This document shows, piece after piece, positions 11,272 through 23,394 of a DNA stretch of 64,000 bases. The stretch's first letter is position 1; each line of letters starts with the position of its first letter. The translations under genes were made by a program, and so were the position numbers. The notes beneath the pieces were generated by a model that did not search any database, had not been told where the DNA came from, and saw only the letters and a program-made list of their open reading frames with translations. This DNA is from Megascapheus bottae (lineage: Eukaryota; Chordata; Mammalia; Rodentia; Geomyidae), in contig JANJXV010000020.1 of assembly GCA_024803745.1 (NCBI GenBank), forward strand, positions 19,136,777-19,200,776, in the 5' to 3' direction.

Positions 11272-14200
11272 GCTATTTATGTATTATGATACCACAGAAC
11301 AAGGAAACATTATGCTGTTCACTATTTAATAAGATGGGAAGATAATAATAGTTTAAATTAGAAAAGTTTAGAATAGTTAAAATTAGTTTAAATTACAAAC
11401 CATAATAGAGTAAGTAAAACAATATGCCTATAAATACCGAATATGTATGACCCTGTTTAGAAACGTATTTTCCTTTATGATACCTAACTGGTTGTGTTAT
11501 GTATTTATAACAATTTTTCCTTTTCACATATTTACATTATAATATATATTATAAGTATATATGTATAATGGTTCTATACATATATCATATATAACAAATT
11601 ATGCATTTATATAATTTTATTTAATACAAAGATTATAATATTATCTTTATATATCACCTGAAGGTTTCTAGTACACAAGGGCTTCTATTATTATTAAATT
11701 TTTTTCAGGCCTGTTAGATGTTCATCACTAGCACTCTTTAGAGTAGTCAGGAGAAAAAAGTAAACCAAACAAAATTAAAAAGTGAGAAGCATGCTAGAAA
11801 GAGTTGGGCCAAGATCTCTTCTAGTAGAGCATTGTAAATATTGCTCCTGGTGAGGAGACAGTATCCAGAACTAATTGTCCATAGCAATTGCCTCAGGACC
11901 ACAGAGAAGATAAGACTCAGATGACAGACAGACCATCTAAAGTAGCCAAGACAAGTAAAATACCCTGTTTTGAAGACAGTTTCTTCATACCTGCCATTGT
12001 TTTCGATTTAATCTAAAAACCCTCCTGGTTTATCTCTCAATGAGTACAAATTACAATAACCTCCAGCCTGTATATAGATTGTATCCATACTGATCATCTT
12101 AAATAGCCAATATTTGAGCAACTAATATGAGCAGCATAACTTGAAGATTTAAATATTTAGCTAGCAATGTCACTTCTGAACAAGTTTTAACTCACCAAAT
12201 CAGAAGGACATTAAAATAGCAATTCCTAAAATCCATTTTAAAGGGTATTAGATATTAACATAGCTTTAAAGATGGAATATATTTTGCATTGCTTCAGAAT
12301 AAAACATCTTTTAAATTTAGATGTCTTTTCCTTCAAATGTTGAGTCAATAGTCCAAGCCTGTTCCTTAAAATTTTAGACTGAAATAATGAGCCTGCTCAA
12401 GTCACCTAAACTTTCTAACTTTTTAAGTCTCCTTATAGTATAAAAACACAGTTGTGTTGTCTAAATATACAAGTCTAGCTATTTTCAAAGTTCAAGAGCA
12501 CAAAAGAAAGAATTACAGCTACATTAGTGGTTTGCCACAACTCCATACCTAAGCCCCTGACTTGTCTGCCCTCTTTCTTCAGCCTATTACCCCTCCTCTC
12601 TGTCCTAGTCTATAGACAAACAAGATCTGCAATCTAATTCTTATCAAGATGGAAGCAAGGCCAGACCTGCTCTTCTAGATAAAGTGCTTTGGGCTTCTAA
12701 CTGCCAGCCTGCTTATCTTTCATCTTGCAGTGTTAACCATAACCCCTTTCCTGACCTGCTCTACTTCTTGTTTTCAGATGAACAGAAAGAACTGGAGGAA
12801 AAAAAAAAAAAACCTGTCAAATGGACAAGTTCACTCTCATGTTCCTCTATGTTCCTTTTAAAAGTCCAAGCAATCCTCTTAACATTCATACACATACACA
12901 AAATAAATCTCTCTAAAATGATCAGAAATCACATCATATGCACTACAGATAATGGACACATTTCTAATTCTTTTCCATTTCTGTTTTTCCATATAATTCT
13001 GAATAGCATTTCATATTTTCAACTTTTTATGTTGAAGTTTTCCCTTTTAGAGAGAAAGAGTAGATTAAGTTTTCTGAGAAAAGATTTTCTAGCATTTTTC
13101 TACCCATCCCAGCCATTTGTTTGTGTAAATCCTAATAATGTGAATCATCTTCTCATTAGCCTTTTCATTTGGCTTGCCTGAAATATTGTATTCTCAAACA
13201 AAGCATCACCCTTCAGGCTCTCTCCTGAGCAGTTAAACGTTAATGCTCAGTAGATCTTAAGCAGTCAGGTAATATAACTGGTAGGTTAGGGCTGGCTTGC
13301 TGTTTGAACTTCACAATCCTTTGACCTTTGCCCTCTATACATGAAGTGGAAAGCAGATCGTAAATTGCTATCCCTTTGTTATTGACAATCTCAAAAATGC
13401 TAGTCTCCTAAATTTTGAAACGATGATTAAGTTGGACATGGTGTGAGCTTACTTACATGGGACCTAATATTGTAAACACTTTTGTTTTGGTTCGCAGTAC
13501 CTTTACCCCACACAAACATGTGTACCTGTACCTGATTGCCTTTGAAAACGTGGGATTCTTTCCAGACTAATTGGAACTCCTTGGAAGAAAAGCATTCTAC
13601 TAAAACAAAATGTTTGTTTGGTTTTTAATTTTTAGTCTTTGGCATTTGAAACTTAATTGTACATGACACAAAGAAAATTATAGATTTTCTGATATGGCTC
13701 AGGTAATCCATTTTATTTTCTTGGCTTAGAAAAGATTGCATCTTAAAATTATACTACTGTTTTTCATTTTTAATTTTCCTCTTGCAAATTAAGAATCTGA
13801 TTGACCATTGGTAGCCAGTTATTAAACTGTGCAAGTATTAGCATCACTGGGGAAATGGAAATACTGAACTGAGTTCATAAATAGATATTGCAGCTTGCCA
13901 TAGAGAAAATACTTTCCCTAATATGACTAGAGATAAAAAATAAATATCTTCCTCTAAAAAATAATTTTATTCCAGGATAATAATACATGTATATTTTTCT
14001 CTTATTGTGACATTTTCATAGTACTAATTATGCCATGTATAGGATACCACATTCTTGAAAACCACAAAAGAATCCATGTCATAATTCATGTCTCTATCAA
14101 TTTTTTTATTGTCAAGACAGTTGGTTTGCAAATATTATTTTCCTAAGAGGAAACTCATACTTCTTGGCAAACATGTTATTTTATTTCTAATCTCTTCTGC

Positions 14201-14820
14201 AAAGTTTCACACGCATATAACTTTTTACTCTAATAATTGAAGATGGATCACCAACCTTCTATCATACTTAATGAATGTTGTACCACTGAGCTGTCCCCTC
14301 AGTCCATAACTAAGCTTTAAAGTTTGTTTCATTTTTACTGAGTATGACTTTCTTCTAAGTGACTCCTAAGTCTGGTAACTGAAAGGTCTTTGAGCTTTTT
14401 GTGCTTTTAGTCAAGAAAGGAAGATCTTTAGCAACTTTGTTACTTCTAAAATTCTCCAATTGTCTATGCTCATGAGAGTTTGCTAGTTTTTATATGACAG
14501 TGGTCCAGCTTTTTTATTTCTTGTAAGAAACATAGAAAGAAGTTCATTAGACATTGGGTTTATTTGTTTTTAAAAAGATTTAAATAAAATTATTCACTGG
14601 TAAATGGCTGACTTTTTTCAAGTGTCCTGGCAACTCTGATAGTATGATTTAAGTAGAGTAGTTAGTGTGTGATGGTGCATAAGTTTTACATTTTAAACCT
14701 TTACATAATGAAAGTTTATTTACATAAATGTTTCTTAAAATCTCCTTGTACTACAAAAGTAAGGATAAATAAAATTAAAAATCTGGATAAATTGTAAGCA
14801 ATTCATAATCAGTAATAAAA
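11272..14820. other. Unique AT-rich sequence with no recognised gene
   Basis: About 3.5 kb. An AT-rich patch with 'tatat' repeats lies at 11520-11660. A 165-codon open frame (12684-13181, plus) is the longest outside the LINE-1, but it is rich in Phe, Leu, Ile and Ser as AT-rich noncoding DNA would be. It includes a short 'EEKKKKPVKW' run encoded by a poly-A stretch and has no domain I recognise. Confidence 0.5.
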
Positions 14821-14965
14821 GGATGAACTTCTTAAACACAAAATAACATGATGAATCTTAGTATCTTTATGCTGAGTGAAGAAAATCTGCATCAAAAAAG
14901 AATAAATATCACATTATTCCACTTATAAAATTCTAGAAAAAATGAGAACTAATGTGTGGTTATTA
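14820..14965 (+). mobile_element. Ancient LINE-1 (L1M-type) 3' fragment
   Basis: The motif series 'atgatgaatcttagta', 'tttatgctgagtgaagaaaa', 'attattccacttataaaatt', 'ctagaaaaaatgagaactaa' is typical of old L1M 3' regions. Confidence 0.6.
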
Positions 14966-15550
14966 TGATTTGGATATAAATTGGCCACTAGATTTTAGAA
15001 CCAATCATGGGAATTTATTTGGACTATACATTCACAATCCATCGATGGAGTCATAGACGGCATTCTTGGAAGATAGCACATATGGGGTCTATTTAGAGGA
15101 AGAAGTTGCGTAGGCATGTCGTTGAATGAATGGTGCCCTATACATGCCCCCCTCTCTGTCAGCATCAGTTCCCATTAAGTTCATATCACTGCTTTACTGT
15201 GTCTTCTCAGCCATGTTGATGATCCCCAGCAAATGCCCACAGCTCAGTGGGGACAAGACGTAGTGACTGAAAGCTCTCAGAGCATGAGTCAAAATGGTTT
15301 CTCTCTCATGGACCTGTCACTGTTACCCAAAAAACTGGCACAATTATGATGAAAACAACATTAGTGATTGCTTCAGGATGAATCCTATGGGGGTGGAGAG
15401 AGGGAAGAGATTATCTTTGCAAAGGGTCATGAAGAAGTTTCAAGGGTTTAAAATAGGTTCACAGTTTGGGGTATGTATCAAAACTTAGCATGCATAATTT
15501 AAGTATGTTTAATTTATTGTATGCCAATTTGATCTCAATAAAGCTTAACC
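14966..15550 (+). mobile_element. Possible old interspersed repeat, family unresolved
   Basis: Starts 'ttatgatttggatataaatt'. It has 'gtctatttagaggaagaagt', 'gtcttctcagccatgttgat' and 'ctcagagcatgagtcaaaat', in the order of an old LTR or nonautonomous repeat that I recall from other rodents. It ends near a L1-like 'tttgatctcaataaagctta' (15528-15547). Identity and boundaries are uncertain. Confidence 0.35.
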
Positions 15551-15913
15551 AGAAAAAGCTTAATAATCTCATCAATTCATTATGCCCACTTAAGCCATGA
15601 AATGAACATTTGAAAAGGGAAACAATGGGCAGTTAAAAGTCCATTAGAAAGACTTATCAGAAGACAGAAATCCAATGGACTTATCAAGCAGAAAGCTATT
15701 GAATTACATGGAAAGATCAGAATGTCAAAGGCTGAAGGGAAGCCATAGGCAGAAGAGTTTAAACCACTTGTTTTAAAATCTGTGAAATAAAAACAGCAGA
15801 ATTGAGAAGGTTAAGTGGCTAGAGGGAAGTGAACGGAAAGGCTTCTGTTTGTGTGGTTGGTTGGTTTGTCTATTTGTTTCAAACTCAGGAAAGTAATTTT
15901 TAAAAGAAATGAA
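15551..15913. other. Unique sequence, nothing recognised
   Basis: A-rich with no repeat signature. A 'ggttggttggtttgtctatt' simple stretch lies near 15855. Confidence 0.5.
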
Positions 15914-16142
15914 GAAGCCAAGTGCAGTGGCTCATGCCTGTAATCCTAGCTACTCAGGAGACTGAGATCTGAGGATGAAGGTTCAAAGCCAGCCTGGGCA
16001 CAAAAGGACCTGAGACTCTTATCACCAATTAACCTCTAGAAAATGGGAAATGGTGCCTGGCTCAAAGATAGGGTGGTAACCTTGAGCTGAAGATCTCAGA
16101 TACAGTACCCAGGCCGAGTTCATGCCCTATGACCCACAAAAA
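15914..16142 (+). mobile_element. B1/Alu-like plus Geo-like dimeric SINE, well preserved
   Basis: 'agtgcagtggctcatgcctg', 'taatcctagctactcaggag', 'ggttcaaagccagcctgggc', then 'tggtgcctggctcaaagata' and the right module end. The tail merges into the GA microsatellite. Confidence 0.9.
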
Positions 16143-16143
16143 T

Positions 16144-16144
<1 letters not shown>

Positions 16145-16208
<64 letters not shown>

Positions 16209-16243
16209 AGGGAGGGAGGGAGGGAGGGAGGGAGGGAGGGAGG

Positions 16244-16313
<70 letters not shown>

Positions 16314-16318
16314 GGAAG
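16145..16318 (+). repeat. (GA)n(GGGA)n(GA)n purine microsatellite, about 174 bp
   Basis: About 57 bases of GA, about 48 bases of GGGA (16202-16249), then about 57 bases of GA and a short aagg end. No pyrimidine interrupts the plus strand. Both strands give long Arg-Glu or Ser-Leu open frames that are artefacts of the repeat. Confidence 0.97.
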
Positions 16319-16720
16319 ACTCTAAAGATTCTAGAGATGAGTGTCAGTATGTTGGAAAGAGGCCACTGAGGAATTTGTAAGGTATAGGATTTAAGATTCA
16401 AGCATAAATGAAAGCACTGGATAGGAAAAATCCTCCATTCCTGAAACCATGGGTTCTAGAGCATCTATGTGGATTATGTTAAACTCGAAGGAAAAGTAAA
16501 AGTAAATACAAGTCTCTTGCCCCAAATCCAGAAACCAATGTGTCTTAAAACTGTCCTCTTCTCCCTCCACCCCCGCCCCCACTTTCAGTATGTGCTCTTG
16601 ATTCAGGATCTCATGGGTCACGCCAGTCTGTCAGAACCAACTGATTCCTGACCAAGAAACAGTAACAAAAATCATTTTGTCTCCCAGGGGGTCAGGTGAA
16701 ACAATAATAAATAAGAACAA

Positions 16721-16912
16721 TGTATCATATAGTTTAGACATTCTCTGCCTAGACTCTAGAATTGGTGGATTACATCCATCATCTCTTATCCATTTAGTAA
16801 GGCGAAAGAAATATGTTTATGATCAATTTTCAGGTGAATCGCACAAACCTAATTAATAAGCTCTGTCCAAGAGGAGATGTCTATGAAGGACCAAGTTAGG
16901 CCATAAAGAATT
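16721..16912 (+). repeat. Unnamed duplicated segment, copy 1
   Basis: Shares with 18141-18310, in order: 'catatagtttagacattctc', 'tatccatttagtaaggcgaa', 'aatatgtttatgatcaattt', and 'aagctctgtcc'. After a gap of about 25 bases come 'aagttaggccataaagaatt' here and 'agttaggactaaaaatt' there. Confidence 0.7.
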
Positions 16913-17954
16913 ACAGCTGAGATGCATGCATGCATATTATCCTGAAGATGTCAGCTCTACTTGGACAAAGAGACACATTTTATTTGAAATCTGATTTTTC
17001 TTTTGGTTCCTCCACTTTCTACTAGAAGATTTATTCAGTAGTAGGCATGTGAAATCTTTTGGGAAAGAAACTGATCTCTGATAAAAGAAGACACATGAAT
17101 CATCATCTTTAACCCTCTAAAATGTGACTCTTCCCAGCTGTAATCTACTGACCACATCCCATAGGTCTTTGTCCCAAGCTCCAATACACAACAATACTTC
17201 CGTTTCGTTGATGTCAGTTATATGCTGCTTCAGGAAGATTACCCTAAGTCAGATATTTTAGAAGGAAAAGGAGAGCAGAAGAAGATTCAGGGATAAGCTG
17301 TGAGTTTGTGTGCACAGGGGGATGAAAGAAATCTTCACAGAAGAAAAAAAAAGCCCCCAAAAGACTGTAAGTAGAAAGCTAGGAGGCATTGCTAAGGTTT
17401 TTAGAACAGTGTAAAGAATAATGGTCTTAGAAATAAACTTGGCTTCATATCCAACTTCTTTGTAGAGTGACAACTGGCAAAAAGGTCGGATAAAATATCA
17501 TCAAGAAAGGATGAAATAAAAATATAAAATAAATACCAAAAAAAAAATCCCTTCCTAACTTAATACCACCAGTCTCTGCTCTTGTCATAGTAAAGATCCT
17601 CAGTGGGAGAAAGTAACAGAGAGGAGCCCTCTGATCCAAGAAGATGAGTCCTTAAGGTAGAATTTTCAGTGGAGTCCCTGCTGTGCTGGAAATTTGATAA
17701 GACCATAAAATATGATCCATGTTCTGGCATATGCTTATACTTTAAATTTCCAAGAAGAAAGCCTTACCAGAAGCAAGGTAAAATAAGCAATTTTTCAGTA
17801 TTAAAGGGAAAATAGATTTAAAATACTCTTTTCATATATATAGGATCTTCGTTCTACTTTAATCATAACATTGGCCCATTCTTATGGATTTTTAAATTAG
17901 AATTAAGCTGAGCTTTATTTCTTATTGTATGCATGCACATGCACCGGTACCGAT
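16913..17954. other. Unique sequence, nothing recognised
   Basis: No repeat family or coding evidence. Minus-strand frames at 17258-17473 and 17445-17639 are Leu/Phe/Ser-rich shadows of A-rich sequence. Confidence 0.45.
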
Positions 17955-18118
17955 GTTTGGATTTGGCACCTCTCACTTGTGCTAAGCCTTTTTGAAAAAG
18001 GTCTATCACTTGAGCCACATCTCTGGAGATAAAAGTTGGGCTGACTTTGCTCTGTGGTCCTCAGATCTCAGCTTGCTGAATGGCGAGTATTAGAAGATGT
18101 GAACAACTAGTACCTGGC
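17955..18118 (-). mobile_element. Degraded B1/Alu-like plus Geo-like SINE
   Basis: 'tctatcacttgagccacatc' and 'gtcctcagatctcagcttgc' in reverse orientation mark the right and left modules. Strongly diverged. Confidence 0.55.
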
Positions 18119-18140
18119 TAACCAAACTTTGTAAAAACAC

Positions 18141-18310
18141 TGTACCATACAGTTTAGGTATTCTCTGTCTAGAAATTTATAGGTTTTGGAATTTGGGTCG
18201 CATCTGTTTTCCATTTAGTAAGGCAATAGAAAAATATTTGTGATAAATTCTCAAACTGAACACATAAACTCAATATGTAATAAGATCTGTTAGTTAGGAC
18301 TAAAAATTCC
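18141..18310 (+). repeat. Unnamed duplicated segment, copy 2
   Basis: Partner of 16721-16912, about 1.4 kb apart in the same orientation: 'catacagtttaggtattctc', 'ttccatttagtaaggcaata', 'aatatttgtgataaattctc'. Confidence 0.7.
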
Positions 18311-18384
18311 AATGTGTAGCATGAACACATTCTGGTAATCATTGGTGATTTGATGCAAGGCAAGTTTGTCTTGAGTTTTACAAC

Positions 18385-18593
18385 TAAATAAAAAATGCAA
18401 GCAATAGCAGATGCTGGTATGGGTGTGAACAAAAAGAAACCTAGTACATTGTGAGTGGAAATGTAAATTTGTTCAACCACTCTGGAAACAAGTATGGAGG
18501 TTCCTTAAAAAGCTAAAAAGAACTCTCTTACGATCCTATACTCCAGCAATTCTACTCTCAGCATCTATCCAAGATTACAACCTAGGATACAGT
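18385..18593 (+). mobile_element. LINE-1 3' fragment, ORF2 end, first part
   Basis: Encodes the degraded C-terminal Cys-rich region of ORF2 on the plus strand ('agcagatgctggtatgggtg' to 'ccagcaattctactctcagc'). 5'-truncated. It resumes after the SINE at 18795. Confidence 0.75.
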
Positions 18594-18794
18594 GGGCCGG
18601 AGTTTGGCCTAATGGTAGAATGCTTGCCTAGCATGCACAAAGACCCAGGTTCAATTCTTCGGTACCACATACAGAGAAAAAAATAGCCAGAAGTGGTGCT
18701 GTGGCTAAAGTGGTAGAGCTCTAGCCATGAGAAAGCCTAAGGACAGTGCTCAGGTCCTGTGTTCAAGACCCGGGACTGGAAAAAAAATAAAAAA
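18594..18794 (+). mobile_element. IDL-Geo SINE inserted in a LINE-1
   Basis: Begins 'gggccggagtttggcctaat', has both monomers, and ends in an A-rich tail with 'aataaaaaagg'. It splits the ORF2 end of the surrounding LINE-1. Confidence 0.9.
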
Positions 18795-19290
18795 GGATGA
18801 TACTGCATAATTTGGAAAGAAATAGAAGGACCTGGAAAAGATACACGAAGTGAAGTAGCCGAGTTCAGAGAGACAAAGGATCCATTTTTTAAACCATATG
18901 CAGAACATAGAACTAATTGATAAATATAAGTAAACACTTCCTTGTGGTATCCAAGTGGTAGATTTAGGGGAAAACAAATGATATAATTCCTTAGAAAGGC
19001 TAAATCACAGTCCAACAAAATAAACACCAGGAAAAACAAACTCTCTGGGGGAGAGTGTAATCAAGGGGAAGAAGACAGATGAGTGAAGAGAGAGGAAATG
19101 CTGGTGGAGGGGGGAGAATACAGTAATATAGTTCGATGTACATCTTATAAGATGCAGAATTGAGGAAAGGGATGGGGTTGGGAGGGATGCTGGAGATGGC
19201 TGACATGGATTATTATTGCATTCATAACTTGTGTTTTTGAATGTCAAGTCCTTTATACAGCAACTAAAAAAAGATAATTTTAAAAAGATT
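18795..19290 (+). mobile_element. LINE-1 3' fragment, ORF2 end and 3'UTR, second part
   Basis: 'aaagaaatagaaggacctgg' and 'acgaagtgaagtagccgagt' are the last ORF2 codons in degraded form. A purine-rich 3'UTR-like segment (19030-19200) and an A-rich end near 19290 follow. Confidence 0.65.
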
Positions 19291-19535
19291 TAGAAAGAAC
19301 TAGATCAAATGCAAAAGTGAATATGTTGTCACTGATCAGGATACATGTGTTAAAGATACCACACCTCTGACCTCTCTCATACTCTGGCATTAGCTCACTC
19401 TATGCTGAGCCCTTTGACAGGGTCTATAAAGGGTCTGGAATGAGCTTCCTCCTGATAACACAACCCTGGGCTTTGGTTTGTTTTAAGCACTAAAAACTTA
19501 ATAATTTAAATTATGTATTATTTCTGTTAGATCTG

Positions 19536-19537
<2 letters not shown>

Positions 19538-19576
<39 letters not shown>
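19538..19576 (+). repeat. (CA)n microsatellite
   Basis: Uninterrupted CA dinucleotides, about 39 bases. Confidence 0.97.
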
Positions 19577-19578
<2 letters not shown>

Positions 19579-20280
19579 ATCCAGAATATCATGGAAGCAA
19601 ATCTTTCCTCAAGTTAAGAGTGAAGAGTGTTCTCTGAGTCAAAACTTGGAAAAACTGTGCAAACTTGCCCTGAACTAAGGGTAAAATGAGCACTGCAAAA
19701 TTAGTATTGTAAAGTTAACTCGGCACATGTTTAATGACACACATTATTGTGTGGCATGGTAATTAGGCAGCAATGGCAAGCAATTAATATATGTGGCTGA
19801 AATTAGAAGTTTTACAAGGCAAACCAATTTGAATTGATCTTTTTTTTCTTGCTTCATTAATTTTCCATTTTCTTAGAAAGAGCTTCAATGTTGACAGCTT
19901 TTCTGACACCTTTCTTTCAAGGAAACCCAGTAAAAAATTGTCCTAGGGTGTCTAAAATATATTTGATGTTTGAGGAGGGGTGCACTTACCCTTATTTGAA
20001 TATTATGTGATGTATAAATGAAGTAAATATCACAAGTTACCTGGCATGTGTATACAAATTTTCTATGAAAATTAAGAACTAATTTTAAATTTACTTGAAA
20101 TCATAACCCTAACTATAGGCTTGTGCTGTTTAACCAACAGATGCTGACTGTGTCAATATTTATCACAAACTTTTTTGACTAAAGAATTCATATTTCAAAT
20201 GATGTGTTTAACAAATATTCAAGAAGGGAATCTCTATATACAATCATTGGCACTTAGATTTTACAACATAATATTAGGCT
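19577..20280. other. Unique AT-rich sequence
   Basis: Nothing recognised up to the 3' side of the large minus-strand LINE-1. Confidence 0.5.
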
Positions 20281-20439
20281 GAGGGTTTGTATGTCACAGA
20301 TACATATTAATCTATGTAATAAAACATGTCTATAGAGTTTTTCTGTCTATGTAGTTGTGTTTTATATTTCCAATACCATGTCCATAGCATTGGGTCTGCA
20401 AATATTGAGTCCTCTCTTTTGTAATGTTTGGACCTAATA

Positions 20440-23394
20440 GCCACATGTTAAGGATACCATGCGCCTTTTGTTCCTCTGCCTTGACTTGTCTCACTCAACG
20501 TGATTCAGTCTACATTCATCGACTTCCCTGCAAATGCCATTATGTTATCTTGTCTGTTGGCTATATAGAATTCCATTGTGTATATATACCACATTTTCTG
20601 TATCCATTCATCTGCAGTAGGGCATCTGGGTTGTTTCCATCACCTGGCTATTCTGAATGGTGCAGAGATAAACATAGCTGAGCAGGTGTCCTTATCATAT
20701 CTTGGGTTATGATGTTCAGGGTAGATGCCCAGAACTGGTTCTTTAAGAAACCTCCACACTGCTTTCCAGAGTGGCTGAACTAGTTTACAATCCCACCAGC
20801 AGTGTAGTAGGGTTCCTTTTTCTCCACAACCCCACCAGCATCTGTTATTGTCTGAGTTCAAAATCTTGGCCATTCTTGTTGGAGTAAGGTGGTATCTTAG
20901 GGTTGTTTTTATTTGCATTTCCTTTATGACTATGGATGATGAACATTTTCTTATGTGCTTTTCTGCCATTTTAATCTCTTGATAAGTCTCTCTTTAGTTC
21001 CCTTGCACATTTAGTGAATGGTTTGTTGGGTTTGGGGGAGGGATTTGTTTCTTGAGTTCCCTGTAGATACTGGATATTAAGCATTGGTCAGATGTATTAT
21101 TGGTAAATGTCTTTTCCCAGTTGGTTGGCTGTCTCTCTACTTTTGTGGCAGAAACTTTTTACTTTTAGGTAGTACCATTTATTGAGTCTTTCTCCAATCT
21201 GTTGTGACCCTGGGATTCTGTTCTGGAATCTTTTGCCTGTGCCTATGAGTTCCAGTGTCTCTCCAACTCTATCATGTAGCAGTTTCAAGGTTTCCAGTCA
21301 GACATTGAGGTCTTTGATCCATTTTGAGTTAATGCTTGTGTATGGCAAAAGGCCAGGGTCAATTTTTAGTTTTCTGCATGTTGACTATAGGTATGTGATT
21401 CTATTTCTGGATCTTCTATTCTGTTCCATTGATCTTCTGGTCTATTTTTGTGCCAGTACCATGCTGTTTTGGATATTATGGCTCTATACTAGAGTTTAAA
21501 GTCTGGTATTATAATACCACCTGCATTGCTCTTTTTGCCTGAGTTGTTTTGGCTATTCTAGGTCTTTTCTTGTTCCAAATGAACCTTTGAGTTTTATCTT
21601 CTATTTCAGTAAAGAATGTCTTTGGGATTTTGATGGTGATTGCATTGAATTTGTATATCAATTTTGGCAGTATGGCCATTTTCACTATGTTGGTTCTCCC
21701 TACCCATGAGCACGGGATGTCTTTCCATTTCGTGGTGTCTTCTTTAATTTCTTTTGTTAGGCTTTTATAGTTTTCATTAAATAATTTCTTTACATCTTTG
21801 GTTAAGTTAATTCCTAAGTATTTTATTCTTTTGGGGGCCATTGCAAATGGGATCATTTTCTTGATTTGCCCTTCTGTTTCTGTATTATTGGCGTACAAGA
21901 AGGCTACTGACTTTTGCAGATTAATTTTGTATCCTGACACTTTGCTAAAGTGGTTTATTAATTCTTGGAGTTTGGGAGTGGAGCTTATTGGGTTACTCAA
22001 ATAGAGGATCATGTCATCTACCAATAGAGATAGTTTAATTTCTTCTTTCCCTATGTGGATCCCTTTGAGGTCCTTCTCTTGCCTTATTACTCTGCCTAAG
22101 GTTTCCAGCACTGTATTGAAGAGAAATGGAAGGAGTGGGCATCCCTTTCTAGTTCCTGATTTTAAGGTAAATGGTTCCAGTCTTTCACCATTTAGTATAA
22201 TACTGGCTGTGGGTTTGTCATATATGGCTTTAATTATTTTAAGGAGTGTACGTCTTATTCCTATTTTTTCTAGTGCTTTCAACATGAATGAATGTTGTAT
22301 TTTATCAAATGCCTTCTCTGCATCCAGACAATTAAAATATGATTCTTATCCTAGCTTTATTGATATGATGTATTACATTGATTGATTTGTGAATGTTAAG
22401 CCAGCCTTGTATCTGTGGGATGAAGCCTATTTGATCACAGTATGTAATTTTTAAATTTGTTCCTGGATTTTGTTGGCTAGTATTTTATTGAGGAGTTTTA
22501 TGTCTGTGTTCATTAGAGAGATATGTCTGTAGTTTTATTTTTTGTTGGGTCTCTCCCTGTTTTGGGGATGAGTGTAATATTAGCTTTATAAAATGAGTTT
22601 GATATTGCTCCTTCTGCTTCTATTTCTCATAAGAGTTTCAACAGCATAGGTGTTACTTCATCTTTAAACGTCTTATAGAATTCCGCAGTGAAACCATCTG
22701 GACCTGGGCTCTTTTTGGCTGGCATTTTCCTGATTGCTTCCACAATTTCATTGTATGTAATTGGTTTATTCAATTTGTTTACCTCATCATTTTTCAATGT
22801 GGGTAGCCTATATTTATTTAAGAAGGCATCCATTTCTACTAGATTTTCTTGTTTCTTTGAATATAGGCCCTGGTAGTACTTATTCATAATGGACTGAATT
22901 TCATGGATATCGGTCATGATTGTTCCCATGGGGCCTCTAATCTTGTTTATTTGAGTCTCTCCTCTCATTTTTTTGATTAATCTTGCCAGAGTATGTTAAT
23001 TTTGTTGACTCTTTCAAAAACCCAACTTTTTGATTTATTAATTTCGTGTATAGTGGATCTTATTTCAATCTCTGATCTTTTTAATTTTATTTTTATTTCT
23101 GTCCTTCTAGTTGTTTTAGATTTAACTTTTTCTTGCTCCTCTAGGTGCTTCAATTTCTTTTTTTAGGTTATTTACATGCTCTTCTTCTGTCTTTTTAATA
23201 TGCCCTCCTAGTGGGATAAATTTGCCCCTAGGAACTGCCTTTGCTTTGTCCTATAAGTTCCTTTGTGATGTCTTTTGATTGTCATTACATTCAAGAAAGT
23301 TTTCAATTTCTTCTTTGATCTGATCTGTAACCCAGAAGTTATCCAGAAGTGTGTTGTTCAGCTTCCAAGTGTTTGGATGTTTTTTGACTTTTAC
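20440..23394 (-). pseudogene. LINE-1 ORF2 remnant (reverse transcriptase), endonuclease lost, multiple breaks
   Basis: ORF2p normally nicks target DNA and reverse-transcribes the RNA. Here only post-endonuclease sequence remains. In order it holds 'KKHPNTWKLNNTLL' (in the 23251-23595 frame); 'KKSPGPDGFTAEFYK' of the RT fingers (22627-22968); a 258-codon RT palm and thumb frame (21509-22285) with '[11 protein letters not shown]' and the catalytic-site motif LVDD at 22013-22024; a C-terminal piece (21097-21288); and a Cys-rich segment with the C-x3-C-x7-H-x4-C pattern, 'CWWGCGEKGTLLHCWWDC' (within 20640-20969). Family members normally have F-A-D-D at the catalytic site; both aspartates are kept here. 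Stops and frameshifts separate the pieces, so no functional protein is expected. Confidence 0.88.

Noticed and set aside
12684..13181. 165-codon open frame, longest outside the LINE-1
   Set aside because: Composition (Phe, Leu, Ile, Ser, Asn) matches AT-rich noncoding DNA, and it holds a poly-A encoded Lys run. No domain, conserved start context or neighbouring exon was seen.
15855..15880. Short 'ggttggttggttt' simple run
   Set aside because: Too short and isolated to count as a G-quadruplex or a named repeat.
16120..16401. Long Arg-Glu and Ser-Leu open frames on both strands
   Set aside because: Pure products of the GA/GGGA microsatellite; the frames exist only because the repeat has no stop codons.
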